Made by a program: the position numbers and the translations under genes. Positions 28,797-37,049 of a DNA stretch of 64,000 bases are shown one piece after another. The DNA is from Bacteroides nordii WAL 11050 = JCM 12987. GTDB lineage: Bacteria; Bacteroidota; Bacteroidia; Bacteroidales; Bacteroidaceae. Position 1 is the stretch's first letter; the number at the start of each line of letters is the position of its first letter. The notes under the pieces were generated by a model, which saw only the letters and a list, made by a program, of their open reading frames with translations, had not been told where the DNA came from and searched no databases. The DNA is taken from NCBI GenBank assembly GCA_000613465.1, contig BAJA01000023.1:1-64000 (forward strand). The letters are read 5' to 3'.

Positions 28797-29090
28797 ATGA
28801 AAAATACAACCCATTTTCTTTCTGAAGATGCTGTGTGGGAATCTGTCTCTGAATTTGTATCTGTTGTTGCTTGCCGACGAGCAGGAGTCCATGATAGACT
28901 GCTGCTTGGAACGTATCGCCAAATGATAGTTGGCACGGGCGATGTGCCGGGTGCCGTTAATTTTTATACGAATTGTGGTTTTGAATACTCCCATCGGGTG
29001 GAGAACTTTTTTACTGACAACTACGATCACCAAATGGTTGAAGATGGGGTATTACTAAAAGAGATGATTTACTTTAAACAAAAAATATAA
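28797..29090 (+). pseudogene. GNAT acetyltransferase fragment
   Basis: The last 60 of 97 residues (VGTGDVPGAVNFYTNCGFEYSHRVENFFTDNYDH, ending VLLKEMIYFKQKI) are the C-terminal strands of a GNAT of the FYxxCGF type. The normal N-terminal half and the Q/RxxGxG acetyl-CoA loop are missing. The first 35 residues resemble nothing I know and may be a fusion formed by deletion. It begins 7 bases after the previous gene and ends 2 bases before the next, so it is still in the transcript. Confidence 0.55.
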
Positions 29091-29092
29091 GG

Positions 29093-29701
29093 ATGAAACA
29101 AGAGATTTTATTTGTACTGCTCGATAATTTTGCCGATTGGGAAGGAGCCTATATTGCTCCAAACCTAAATTGGGGAGTTGAACCCGGAAGTGAGAGCAAA
29201 TATGTAGTTAAAACGGTATCGGTAACGAAAGGCTTTGTTGTCTCGTGCGGTGGATTCAAGGTATTGCCCGATTACGGTATCAACGATATTCCTGCTGATT
29301 ATGCCGGAGTAGTATTAATCGGAGGTATGAGCTGGTTTACTCCAGGTGCCGAACTTGTTGTCCCGTTAGTAGAAGATGCCATCAGGAACAAAAAACTGGT
29401 TGCAGGCATCTGCAACGCTTCGGTTTTTCTTGGAATGCACGGATTCCTGAATGAGGTGAACCATACCAGCAACGGATTGGATTATCTGAAAGAATATGGC
29501 GGAGCAGGCTATAAAGGCGAATGCCACTATGTCGATAAACCAGCAGTAAGAGATGGTAATATTGTAACTGCTAACGGCTTTTCCGCTTTGGAGTTTACTC
29601 GTGAAATACTTTATGCTTTAGGGGCTGACACTCCGAAAAAGATAGAGAAAAGCTATCGAATGAATAAAACAGGTGTTTGGGAAGCGCCGGAAATAGAATA
29701 A
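29093..29701 (+). CDS. DJ-1/PfpI family protein (class I glutamine amidotransferase-like)
   Basis: The 202-residue protein shows the nucleophile elbow AGICNASVFLG with Cys near residue 104. An early acidic residue lies at NFADWEGAY (Glu near 17), and GGMSWF is near residue 77. These are features of the DJ-1/PfpI superfamily. Members include glyoxalase-like, chaperone-like and amidase-like enzymes. Its closeness to acetyltransferases and a DNA repair enzyme suggests a damage or detoxification role, but the sequence does not show which. Confidence 0.78.
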   Translation: MKQEILFVLLDNFADWEGAYIAPNLNWGVEPGSESKYVVKTVSVTKGFVVSCGGFKVLPDYGINDIPADYAGVVLIGGMSWFTPGAELVVPLVEDAIRNKKLVAGICNASVFLGMHGFLNEVNHTSNGLDYLKEYGGAGYKGECHYVDKPAVRDGNIVTANGFSALEFTREILYALGADTPKKIEKSYRMNKTGVWEAPEIE

Positions 29702-29764
29702 TCGTATAATTAACATTGAAAACTTTTTTTCAAAAACTCAAACGGTGGGTAAAATAAAGAATAT

Positions 29765-30358
29765 ATGCTTATGAAAGATGTAATAAATGGACGTTGTGGT
29801 TGGTGTGGAACCGACGAACTGTATGTAAAATACCACGATGAGGAGTGGGGGCAATTGGTGACTGACGACAAAATACTGTTCGAGTTTCTTGTGTTGGAGA
29901 GTGCCCAAGCCGGATTGAGTTGGATTACCATTCTCAGAAAACGAGAGGGGTATCGTAAAGCCTTTTGTGATTTTGATGTCGAGCGGGTGGCACAGATGAC
30001 CGATGAAGATGTGCAACGATTGGTCCAGTTTGATGGTATTGTGAAAAACCGCCTGAAAATAAAATCAACCATCACTAATGCAAGGCAATTTCTCATTATA
30101 CAAAAAGAGTTTGGTAGTTTTTACAACTATACGCTCTCATTCTTTCCCGACAGAAAACCGATTGTCAACACCTTTAGTTCATTGAGCGAAATTCCTGTAT
30201 CTTCTCCCCAGTCCGATGCGATGAGTAAGGATATGAAAAAGCGTGGATTCAAATTTTTCGGATCTACGATTTGTTACGCTCACTTACAGGCTTCGGGGTT
30301 TATTAACGATCACCTGATGGGCTGTGTATGCCGGAAAGAGGAAAAGCAATTGAAATGA
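29765..30358 (+). CDS. tag: DNA-3-methyladenine glycosylase I
   Basis: Tag removes 3-methyladenine from alkylated DNA. The zinc-site residues are visible: Cys in RCGWCG near the N-terminus, His in YHDEEWG near residue 22, and His/Cys in FINDHLMGCVC near the C-terminus. The catalytic Glu is in FEFLVLESAQAGLSW near residue 43. Length (197 residues) is normal. There is a second in-frame ATG at 29771, and either could be used. Confidence 0.9.
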   Translation: MLMKDVINGRCGWCGTDELYVKYHDEEWGQLVTDDKILFEFLVLESAQAGLSWITILRKREGYRKAFCDFDVERVAQMTDEDVQRLVQFDGIVKNRLKIKSTITNARQFLIIQKEFGSFYNYTLSFFPDRKPIVNTFSSLSEIPVSSPQSDAMSKDMKKRGFKFFGSTICYAHLQASGFINDHLMGCVCRKEEKQLK

Positions 30359-30376
30359 TATAAAAAAACAAATCAG

Positions 30377-30907
30377 ATGAAGCAATATTTTGAAACCCAG
30401 CGCCTTATTTTCCGTTCTTGGCAAGAGGAAGATATCTCGCATCTTGCCAGATTGAACAGTGATGATAAAGTCATGGAGTATTTTCTGAAAAAATTGTCTT
30501 ATCAAGAGACGATTGCATTGTACAATCAAATACAAGAGGAATTTACTATATATGGATTTGGGGCATACGCTGTTGAGGAAAAAGAGACTGGAGCTTTTAT
30601 TGGCTTTGTCGGATTGCACAATGTTACATTTGAAGTAGACTTTGTTCCGGCTGTTGAAATCTTATGGAGACTGTTACCCGAGTTTTGGGGCAAAGGGTAT
30701 GCTACGGAAGCTGCTATTGCTTGTTTGAATTATGCAAAAGAGGAATTAAAGCTAAAAGAGATAGTCTCTTTTACTTCATTGCTTAATAAACGTTCAGAGC
30801 ATGTGATGCAAAAAATAGGTATGACACGCATAAAAGAGTTCAATCATCCGTTAGTGGAGCCTGAACATCCTCTGTACAGACACATTTTGTATAAGATAGT
30901 ATTGTGA
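30377..30907 (+). CDS. GNAT acetyltransferase, RimJ/RimL type
   Basis: This is a 176-residue acetyltransferase. TQRLIFRSWQEEDISHLARL is the typical N-terminus and PEFWGKGYATEAAIACLNYA near residue 97 is the acetyl-CoA loop. NKRSEHVMQKIGM near residue 135 and HPLYRHILYKI at the end complete the RimJ/RimL pattern. It begins 18 bases after tag. Function within the family is open. Confidence 0.8.
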   Translation: MKQYFETQRLIFRSWQEEDISHLARLNSDDKVMEYFLKKLSYQETIALYNQIQEEFTIYGFGAYAVEEKETGAFIGFVGLHNVTFEVDFVPAVEILWRLLPEFWGKGYATEAAIACLNYAKEELKLKEIVSFTSLLNKRSEHVMQKIGMTRIKEFNHPLVEPEHPLYRHILYKIVL

Positions 30908-31029
30908 TTCTGCAACGTATCTTCTTTCCGGTAATTTCTTCTGAGGGGCTTTGAGAGTTTCTTTGCGAAGGATTTTTGAGTCGTTTCATTGCATATTTTA
31001 TTAACCTGCAATAATACGTATTTTACACT

Positions 31030-31542
31030 ATGGGAATAAATAAGGAAGAAATTACATTAAAGCAACTGACAGACGAAGATATACCATTGTTTGAAAGTTG
31101 GCTTGACAAAGAATATATCAAAAAATGGTTTGGTGACAAAGAGGATTGGTTATATGAGATAAGCGAAAGAAACGGGAAATACGGTTTCTTGACGCATTTC
31201 ATCGTTTATCACAATGACCGGAAAATCGGATATTGTCTCTATGGCGATTGTTTTTATATCAAAGATTTAGAGGAAGAAGGGCATGACTTTAAGTCATTGT
31301 ATGGCGATGTTACAGCGAAAAATCATACTTATGAAATAGGTTACCTGATTGGCGAAGAGGGGTATTTGAACAAAGGTATCGGTAAGATTATCATTCAGTT
31401 GCTGGAAGCAAAACTTATTGGAATCGGAGCTAAAGAGATGGTGGCAGATCCCTGTGAAGAGAATGTTATCTCTGTAAAAACACTTCTTGGTAACGGTTTC
31501 AAGAAAAAAAGTGATGGGGACTATCGAAAAGTAATCTCCTGA
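31030..31542 (+). CDS. GNAT acetyltransferase, AAC(6')-like
   Basis: The 170 residues match aminoglycoside 6'-N-acetyltransferase-like and FemX-like small GNATs. LKQLTDEDIPLFESWLDKEYIKKWFGD is the opening, YEIGYLIGEEGYLNKGIGK near residue 100 is the acetyl-CoA loop, and VISVKTLLGNGF is the closing motif. Such proteins can acetylate aminoglycosides or other amines, and resistance cannot be concluded from sequence alone. It is the last gene before the opposing tRNA genes. Confidence 0.75.
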   Translation: MGINKEEITLKQLTDEDIPLFESWLDKEYIKKWFGDKEDWLYEISERNGKYGFLTHFIVYHNDRKIGYCLYGDCFYIKDLEEEGHDFKSLYGDVTAKNHTYEIGYLIGEEGYLNKGIGKIIIQLLEAKLIGIGAKEMVADPCEENVISVKTLLGNGFKKKSDGDYRKVIS

Positions 31543-31601
31543 AATCACACGAACCAACACTTTTTCAGCCATATCCATTCGGCGTATTTAGAAAAGAATA
31601 A

Positions 31602-31640
31602 AAAATCCCCTGTATTTCAAGTGAATACAGAGGATTGCTT
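31602..31640 (-). terminator. Terminator of the tRNA-Asp transcript
   Basis: On the minus strand AATCCTCTGTATT pairs with AATACAGGGGATT across a short loop, followed by a T6 run. It lies 25 bases after the last tRNA. Confidence 0.75.
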
Positions 31641-31660
31641 AAATTTACTATTTATTTTTG

Positions 31661-31734
31661 CGGTGTGTACGGGACTCGAACCCGTGACCCCATGCGTGAC
31701 AGGCATGTATTCTAACCAACTGAACTAACACACC
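31661..31734 (-). tRNA. tRNA-Asp (GTC)
   Basis: The complement folds into a 74-base cloverleaf. The acceptor stem is GGTGTGT/ACACACC with discriminator G. The anticodon loop CTGTCAC reads GTC, and the T arm is ACGGG-TTCGAGT-CCCGT. CCA is not encoded. Confidence 0.95.
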
Positions 31735-31792
31735 AAATATTTATTTGATTAATCTGATTTTACTGTTTACACTTCTTTGATAAATCAAGAAG

Positions 31793-31866
31793 CGGTGCGT
31801 ACGGGACTCGAACCCGTGACCCCATGCGTGACAGGCATGTATTCTAACCAACTGAACTAACGCACC
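31793..31866 (-). tRNA. tRNA-Asp (GTC), second copy
   Basis: It is identical to the other copy except for a compensatory pair in the acceptor stem (GGTGCGT/ACGCACC). The two are 58 bases apart and co-oriented. A TACCTTTG -7 element lies upstream on the minus strand at 31915-31908. Confidence 0.95.
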
Positions 31867-32511
31867 AGTATTTCATTTTAATCAGCTTTCTCTCTCGATT
31901 GCGGGTGCAAAGGTAGCTGTTTTTACGTAATTTGCAATACTTTCAAAAAGTTTTTTTGTGAATAAAATAGCCATTTTTTGCTTTGTGCTTCATTATGAGG
32001 TGTTTCTGTTGGAATAAAAAATAGAAATTCTTTTTATTTCTTTCTCAATAGAGGAATTCTAATGCTTCAAAAGGTGTGTGTTGTTAATATATTTTCTTCG
32101 TAGATTAGACAATTGATTTTATGTGCTGCAAAAGTACGTATTTAATGGTGCGTTAAATACCTAATTAAAGCAGTATTAAAATAGATAGTTTATATCTATA
32201 AAGTACGTAGTTTTTAATTGCTTGTAATACAGTAATATATGGTGCTGTTTTGCCTCTATCTGTATCTTTGTATCTCGTTTCATGTATATTTTTCTGCCTG
32301 TCGTGCGGTTGAATACCTTAAAATGATGACATTATTTTCTTTATTTCTTTTTGAATTTTGAACTCCAATCTTTCTATCTGATCTATTTCTTGCTTTTAAA
32401 GTAAACTTTTTGCTCAAATTATTCGCTATTTTGCAATAATTAGTTATTTTTGCAAGCTAAAATCGCAGGCAGTGAAACAACGCTGCATGAATTAGTAAAA
32501 TAGTAGAAACA
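31867..32511. promoter_or_regulatory. 645-base gap with promoters in both directions
   Basis: No gene is supported here. On the minus strand TACCTTTG (31915-31908) and TACTTTTG (32136-32129) could serve the tRNA genes. On the plus strand TATTTTTG at 32445-32452 is a good -7 element for purU, and TATCTTTG near 32264 is another candidate. The region is AT-rich and has T and A tracts but no repeat array. Confidence 0.5.
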
Positions 32512-33369
32512 ATGATGACAACTGCCAAACTGTTATTGCACTGTCCCGATAAACCGGGTATCCTGGCCGAGGTGACAGACTTTATCACGGTAAACAAAGG
32601 AAATATTATCTATCTGGACCAGTACGTAGACCATGTGGAAAACATCTTTTTTATGCGTATTGAATGGGAATTGAAAGATTTCCTGGTTCCTCAGGAAAAG
32701 ATTGAAGATTATTTTGAAACACTCTACGCCCAGAAGTATGGCATGAATTTCCGTCTCTATTTCTCAGATGTGAAACCACGGATGGCTATATTTGTATCCA
32801 AAATGTCGCACTGTCTTTTTGATATGTTGGCACGGTATACGGCAGGAGAGTGGAATGTGGAAATTCCTCTGATCATTAGTAATCATCCCGATTTGCAGCA
32901 TGTGGCAGAGCGTTTCGGTATTCCTTTCTACCTTTTCCCTATCACAAAAGAGACGAAGGAAGAGCAGGAACGTAAAGAGATGGAACTGCTGGCTAAACAT
33001 AACATCACATTTATTGTCCTGGCGCGTTATATGCAGGTTATCTCAGAGCAGATGATCAATGCTTATCCTAATAAAATTATCAATATTCACCACTCTTTTC
33101 TTCCGGCTTTTGTAGGTGCAAGACCTTATCATGCTGCTTTTGAAAGAGGTGTGAAAATTATTGGTGCTACCAGTCATTATGTAACGACTGAGTTGGATGC
33201 CGGACCTATTATAGAACAGGATGTTGTGCGCATCACACATAAAGATTCGATAGAAGATCTGGTTAATAAGGGTAAGGACCTGGAGAAAATTGTACTTTCG
33301 CGTGCCGTGCAGAAGCATATCGAACGCAAGGTATTGGCTTATAAAAATAAAACGGTAATATTTAATTAG
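32512..33369 (+). CDS. purU: Formyltetrahydrofolate deformylase
   Basis: PurU hydrolyses 10-formyl-THF to formate and THF, balancing one-carbon pools. Residues 1-85 are the regulatory ACT domain (LLLHCPDKPGILAEVTDFI). The formyltransferase-like hydrolase domain follows, with the catalytic Asn-His-Asp set in INIHHSFLPAF (near residue 195) and ATSHYVTTELDAGPIIEQD (near 220). At 285 residues it is normal length. The his genes follow after a palindromic repeat. Confidence 0.92.
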   Translation: MMTTAKLLLHCPDKPGILAEVTDFITVNKGNIIYLDQYVDHVENIFFMRIEWELKDFLVPQEKIEDYFETLYAQKYGMNFRLYFSDVKPRMAIFVSKMSHCLFDMLARYTAGEWNVEIPLIISNHPDLQHVAERFGIPFYLFPITKETKEEQERKEMELLAKHNITFIVLARYMQVISEQMINAYPNKIINIHHSFLPAFVGARPYHAAFERGVKIIGATSHYVTTELDAGPIIEQDVVRITHKDSIEDLVNKGKDLEKIVLSRAVQKHIERKVLAYKNKTVIFN

Positions 33370-33462
33370 TTGACAATTGACAATTGACAGTGGACAATTG
33401 CTGCGTTGTAAGCGTCTGGTTATTTGAACTCACTGTCAATCGTCAATTGTCAACTGTCAACT
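33369..33462 (+). repeat. Palindromic heptamer-arm element, TTGACAA word
   Basis: Starting at the purU stop, 33369-33400 repeats TTGACAA-type words every 7 bases. A core of about 32 bases (from CTGCGTTGTAAGCG) separates it from the inverted arm 33432-33462. The arms would pair over about 30 bases with a few mismatches. The same word is used by the element inside the SDR gene at 11931-12039. Confidence 0.85.
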
Positions 33463-33470
33463 AAATAAGG

Positions 33471-34061
33471 ATGAATGTTGCAGTAATAAAATACAATGCC
33501 GGGAATATCCGCTCTGTAGACTATGCTTTAAAGCGTCTTGGAGTGGAGGCTGTGATCACTGCTGATAAGGAGGTGTTGCAGGCTGCCGATAAGGTGATTT
33601 TCCCTGGAGTAGGACAGGCTGAGACTACCATGAATCACTTGCGGGCTACCGGGATGGATGAATTGATCAAGAATCTCCGTCAGCCGGTGTTAGGTATTTG
33701 CCTGGGGATGCAGTTGATGTGTAGTTATTCTGAAGAAGGGGATGTGGACTGTTTGGGAGTTTTTGATGTGCCGGTAAAACGTTTTATCCCACACAAGCAT
33801 GAGGATAAGGTACCGCATATGGGCTGGAATACGATAGGACATCTGAATAGTGAACTTTTTAAGGGTTTCACGCAGGATGAATTTGTCTATTTTGTACATA
33901 GCTTCTATGTACCCGTTTGTGATTTTACGGCTGCCGAGACAGATTATATACACCCATTCAGTGCTGCTTTGCATAAAGATAATTATTACGCTACACAATT
34001 TCATCCTGAAAAGAGTGGTGGGACAGGAGAGAAGATATTGAGAAACTTTTTGGATCTATAA
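33471..34061 (+). CDS. hisH: Imidazole glycerol phosphate synthase, glutaminase subunit HisH
   Basis: HisH makes ammonia from glutamine for HisF. The catalytic Cys is in GICLGMQLM near residue 82. The His-Glu pair is in TQFHPEKS near residue 180, and PGVGQAE near residue 46 contributes to the oxyanion site. The 196 residues are normal length. It is the first of hisH-hisA-hisF-hisIE here; hisG, D, C and B are not in the window. Confidence 0.95.
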   Translation: MNVAVIKYNAGNIRSVDYALKRLGVEAVITADKEVLQAADKVIFPGVGQAETTMNHLRATGMDELIKNLRQPVLGICLGMQLMCSYSEEGDVDCLGVFDVPVKRFIPHKHEDKVPHMGWNTIGHLNSELFKGFTQDEFVYFVHSFYVPVCDFTAAETDYIHPFSAALHKDNYYATQFHPEKSGGTGEKILRNFLDL

Positions 34062-34103
34062 CTTTCATGATTATACGATGGAGAGTACAGTCTGATGTAT
34101 TTT

Positions 34104-34138
34104 CAATCGTCAAATCGTAAATCGTCAAATTGTAAATA
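34104..34138 (+). repeat. Heptamer array between hisH and hisA
   Basis: A 7-base-period array (CAATCGT, CAAATCG, TAAATCG, TCAAATT, GTAAATA) ends 6 bases before the hisA ATG, where a ribosome binding region would lie. It belongs to the TTTACGA word family (reverse strand). Confidence 0.75.
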
Positions 34139-34143
34139 ATAAT

Positions 34144-34863
34144 ATGATTGAAATTATTCCAGCTATTGACATTATCGATGGGAAATGCGTTCGCCTTTCT
34201 CAGGGAGATTATGACAGTAAAAAGGTGTATAATGAGAACCCGGTGGAAGTGGCCAAGGAGTTTGAAGCCAACGGTATTCGTCGCTTGCATGTGGTAGATC
34301 TTGACGGGGCTGCCTCTCATCATGTGGTAAATTACCGCACGTTAGAGCAAATAGCTGCCCGTACTTCTCTTATTATCGATTTTGGTGGTGGGGTAAAGAG
34401 TGACGAGGATCTTATTATTGCTTTTGAGAGTGGTGCAGAGATGATAACCGGAGGAAGTATAGCTGTGAAGAATCCTGAACTGTTTTGCCGTTGGATAGAC
34501 AAGTATGGCAGTGAGAAAATTATTCTTGGAGCCGATGTCAAAGATCATAAGATTGCTGTCAATGGCTGGAAAGATGAGAGTGCCTGTGATCTTTTCCCTT
34601 TCCTGAAAGAGTATATTCATAAAGGGATAGAGAAAGTGATCTGTACGGATATCAGTTGTGACGGTATGCTTGCCGGGCCTTCTATTGAACTGTATAAAGA
34701 GATACTTGCTGAACACCCCACTCTCTATCTGATAGCAAGTGGTGGAGTCAGTAACATGGATGATATTGAAGCCCTCCATGAAGCCGGAGTGCCTGCCGTT
34801 ATTTTCGGCAAAGCGCTTTATGAAGGACATATCACCTTGAAAGATCTCTACCGTTTTTTATAG
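34144..34863 (+). CDS. hisA: ProFAR isomerase HisA
   Basis: HisA is the (beta/alpha)8 isomerase opening the ProFAR ribose ring. [15 protein letters not shown] at the N-terminus carries the catalytic Asp8. [19 protein letters not shown] and the second catalytic Asp in [14 protein letters not shown] near residue 170 follow, with [10 protein letters not shown] as the phosphate site. The 239 residues are normal length. Confidence 0.95.
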   Translation: MIEIIPAIDIIDGKCVRLSQGDYDSKKVYNENPVEVAKEFEANGIRRLHVVDLDGAASHHVVNYRTLEQIAARTSLIIDFGGGVKSDEDLIIAFESGAEMITGGSIAVKNPELFCRWIDKYGSEKIILGADVKDHKIAVNGWKDESACDLFPFLKEYIHKGIEKVICTDISCDGMLAGPSIELYKEILAEHPTLYLIASGGVSNMDDIEALHEAGVPAVIFGKALYEGHITLKDLYRFL

Positions 34864-34869
34864 TATTTT

Positions 34870-34904
34870 CAATCGTAAATAGTAAATTGTCCAATCGTAA
34901 ATAT
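34870..34904 (+). repeat. Heptamer array between hisA and hisF
   Basis: This 35-base array matches 35691-35725 at 31 of 35 positions and ends 8 bases before the hisF GTG. Confidence 0.8.
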
Positions 34905-34911
34905 TAGTATC

Positions 34912-35673
34912 GTGTTAGCAAAAAGAATTATTCCCTGTCTTGATATAAAAGATGGGCAGACTGTAAAAGGAACCAATTTTGTCAACCTCCGTCAGGCAGG
35001 TGATCCGGTTGAACTGGGACGTGCTTATAGCGAACAGGGAGCTGATGAGCTGACTTTTCTTGATATTACCGCCAGTCATGAAGGGCGTAAGACCTTTGCC
35101 GAATTGGTGAAACGAATTGCTGCTAATATTAATATCCCTTTTACAGTGGGAGGAGGGATCAATGAATTGAGTGATGTGGATCGTTTGCTGAATGCCGGTG
35201 CCGATAAAATATCTGTAAACTCTTCTGCCATTCGTAATCCGCAATTGATTGATGATATAGCAAAGCACTTCGGTTCGCAGGTTTGCGTGCTTGCCGTAGA
35301 TGCCAAGATGACTGAAAATGGTTGGAAATGTTACCTGAATGGCGGCCGTATAGAAACTGATAAAGAATTGCTGACATGGACCAAAGAGGCTCAGGAACGG
35401 GGTGCCGGAGAGATACTTTTTACCAGCATGAATCATGATGGTGTGAAGACCGGATATGCCAATGAAGCACTTGCTTCGCTTGCCGGGCAACTTTCTATAC
35501 CTATTATCGCTTCGGGAGGGGCCGGTACGGTGGAACATTTCCGGGATGCTTTCACTCTTGGCAAAGCGGATGCTGCGCTGGCTGCCAGTGTTTTTCATTT
35601 CGGAGAAATCAAAATTCCCGATTTAAAATCGTATCTTTGCAGTCAGGGAATTACTGTAAGAAGGGAGAATTGA
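34912..35673 (+). CDS. hisF: Imidazole glycerol phosphate synthase, cyclase subunit HisF
   Basis: HisF condenses PRFAR with ammonia to IGP and AICAR. The catalytic Asp are in [15 protein letters not shown] (near residue 11) and [13 protein letters not shown] (near 131). [11 protein letters not shown] and [13 protein letters not shown] are phosphate sites. Its start is GTG 34912. At 253 residues it is complete. It pairs with HisH from the same operon. Confidence 0.95.
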   Translation: MLAKRIIPCLDIKDGQTVKGTNFVNLRQAGDPVELGRAYSEQGADELTFLDITASHEGRKTFAELVKRIAANINIPFTVGGGINELSDVDRLLNAGADKISVNSSAIRNPQLIDDIAKHFGSQVCVLAVDAKMTENGWKCYLNGGRIETDKELLTWTKEAQERGAGEILFTSMNHDGVKTGYANEALASLAGQLSIPIIASGGAGTVEHFRDAFTLGKADAALAASVFHFGEIKIPDLKSYLCSQGITVRREN

Positions 35674-35690
35674 GAGGGGAGAAGTAATTT

Positions 35691-35725
35691 CAATCGTAAA
35701 TAGTAAATCGTTAAATCGTAAATAG
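35691..35725 (+). repeat. Heptamer array between hisF and hisIE
   Basis: Five 7-base units of the CAATCGTAAATAGTAAATCG type end directly at the hisIE ATG (35727). The same 35 bases recur, reversed, at 19808-19842 with only two differences. Confidence 0.85.
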
Positions 35726-35726
35726 A

Positions 35727-36338
35727 ATGATGTTGGATTTTGATAAAATGAATGGGCTTGTTCCCGCTATCATACAAGATAATGACACCCGTAAGGTGCT
35801 GATGCTTGGTTTTATGAATAAGGAAGCTTATGACAAGACTGTAGAGACCGGGAAAGTAACTTTTTTCAGCCGTACCAAGAATCGTCTCTGGACCAAAGGA
35901 GAGGAGAGCGGTAATTTCCTGAATGTGGTTTCTATCAAAGCCGATTGTGACAATGACACACTGTTGATTCAGGTTAACCCGGTTGGCCCTGTATGTCATA
36001 CAGGTACAGATACTTGTTGGGGCGAAAAGAATGAAGAACCTGTAATGTTTCTCAAACTGCTGCAGGATTTTATTGATAAGCGTCACGAAGAGATGCCGGA
36101 GAAATCTTATACTACCAGCCTTTTTGAATCGGGCATCAATAAGATAGCTCAAAAGGTGGGTGAAGAAGCGGTAGAAACAGTTATAGAGGCTACTAATGGA
36201 ACCAATGAACGGTTGATTTACGAAGGATCCGATTTGATATATCACCTCATCGTGCTGCTAACTTCTAAAGGCTATCGCATCGAAGACCTGGCACGCGAAT
36301 TGCAGGTAAGACATAGCGCCTCATGGACGAAGCACTGA
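35727..36338 (+). CDS. hisI: Bifunctional phosphoribosyl-AMP cyclohydrolase/phosphoribosyl-ATP pyrophosphatase
   Basis: HisIE performs the second and third steps of histidine synthesis. The N-terminal cyclohydrolase has RTKNRLWTKGEESGNFL near residue 50 and the metal-binding DCDNDTLLIQVNPVGPVCHTGTDTCW near 75-100. The C-terminal pyrophosphatase has KKVGEEAVETVIEA-type residues (QKVGEEAVETVIEA, near 145) and EGSDLIYHLIVLL. The 203 residues are normal. The last 16 bases overlap the ftsE start. Confidence 0.95.
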   Translation: MMLDFDKMNGLVPAIIQDNDTRKVLMLGFMNKEAYDKTVETGKVTFFSRTKNRLWTKGEESGNFLNVVSIKADCDNDTLLIQVNPVGPVCHTGTDTCWGEKNEEPVMFLKLLQDFIDKRHEEMPEKSYTTSLFESGINKIAQKVGEEAVETVIEATNGTNERLIYEGSDLIYHLIVLLTSKGYRIEDLARELQVRHSASWTKH

Positions 36339-37018
36339 TTACATATAACAATGTAGAGATACATCAGCAAGAACTTTGCGTGCTGAGTGACGTGACGTTA
36401 CAGTTGCACAAAGGTGAGTTTGTATATCTGATAGGCAAGGTAGGGTCGGGAAAAACGAGCCTGCTCAAAACCTTCTATGGTGAACTCGATATCGCTGATG
36501 GTGAAGCGGAAGTGCTGGGATATAATATGAAAACGATCAAACGTAAGTACATCCCGCAACTGAGGCGTAAACTTGGTATTGTCTTTCAGGACTTCCAGTT
36601 GCTGACAGATCGTACCGTATATAACAATCTTGAGTTTGTGCTTCGTGCTACCGGCTGGAAGAATAAGCAAGAGATAAAGGAGCGTATTGAAGAAGTATTG
36701 CAGTTGGTAGGCATGAGTAACAAAGGTTACAAGTTGCCTAACGAACTCTCCGGAGGTGAGCAACAACGTATTGTTATTGCGCGTGCCGTACTAAATTCAC
36801 CTGCTATTATCCTGGCAGACGAACCTACCGGAAACCTGGATGTGGAAACTGGAAAGGCCATTGTGGAATTGTTGCATAGTATTTGCGAATCGGGTTCATC
36901 TGTAGTGATGACTACCCATAATCTGCAATTATTGCGCGAATATCCCGGACGTGTATACCGGTGTTCGGAGCATCATATCAATGATGTGACGGATGAATTT
37001 ACAGAGAAAAATAATTAA
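36323..37018 (+). CDS. ftsE: FtsE-like cell division ABC transporter ATPase
   Basis: The 231-residue ATPase has Walker A GKVGSGKTS near residue 38, signature LSGGEQQRIVIARA near 140 and Walker B IILADEPTGNLD near 160, with a switch His in TTHN. Length and the lack of long insertions fit FtsE, which with FtsX activates cell-wall hydrolases at the septum. No ftsX is next to it. Its start lies inside hisIE, so it is expressed with the his genes. Confidence 0.85.
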   Translation: MDEALITYNNVEIHQQELCVLSDVTLQLHKGEFVYLIGKVGSGKTSLLKTFYGELDIADGEAEVLGYNMKTIKRKYIPQLRRKLGIVFQDFQLLTDRTVYNNLEFVLRATGWKNKQEIKERIEEVLQLVGMSNKGYKLPNELSGGEQQRIVIARAVLNSPAIILADEPTGNLDVETGKAIVELLHSICESGSSVVMTTHNLQLLREYPGRVYRCSEHHINDVTDEFTEKNN

Positions 37019-37049
37019 TATACATACTAATTTTAATACAGTAACGAAA

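Noticed and set aside
31030..31542. Aminoglycoside resistance gene
   Set aside because: Similarity is only to the broad AAC(6')-like GNAT class; no specific resistance enzyme could be recognised.
32512..32560. Riboswitch upstream of purU, the his genes or lysA
   Set aside because: No conserved riboswitch core could be recognised; the gaps hold promoter elements or repeat arrays only.
34915..35598. Minus-strand frame of 227 codons opposite hisF
   Set aside because: hisF is certain from its motifs; the antisense frame has no family pattern and reflects codon bias.
33369..35725. Regular repeats resembling a CRISPR array
   Set aside because: Units are 7 bases long and contiguous, there are no unique spacers of constant length, and no cas genes are in the window.
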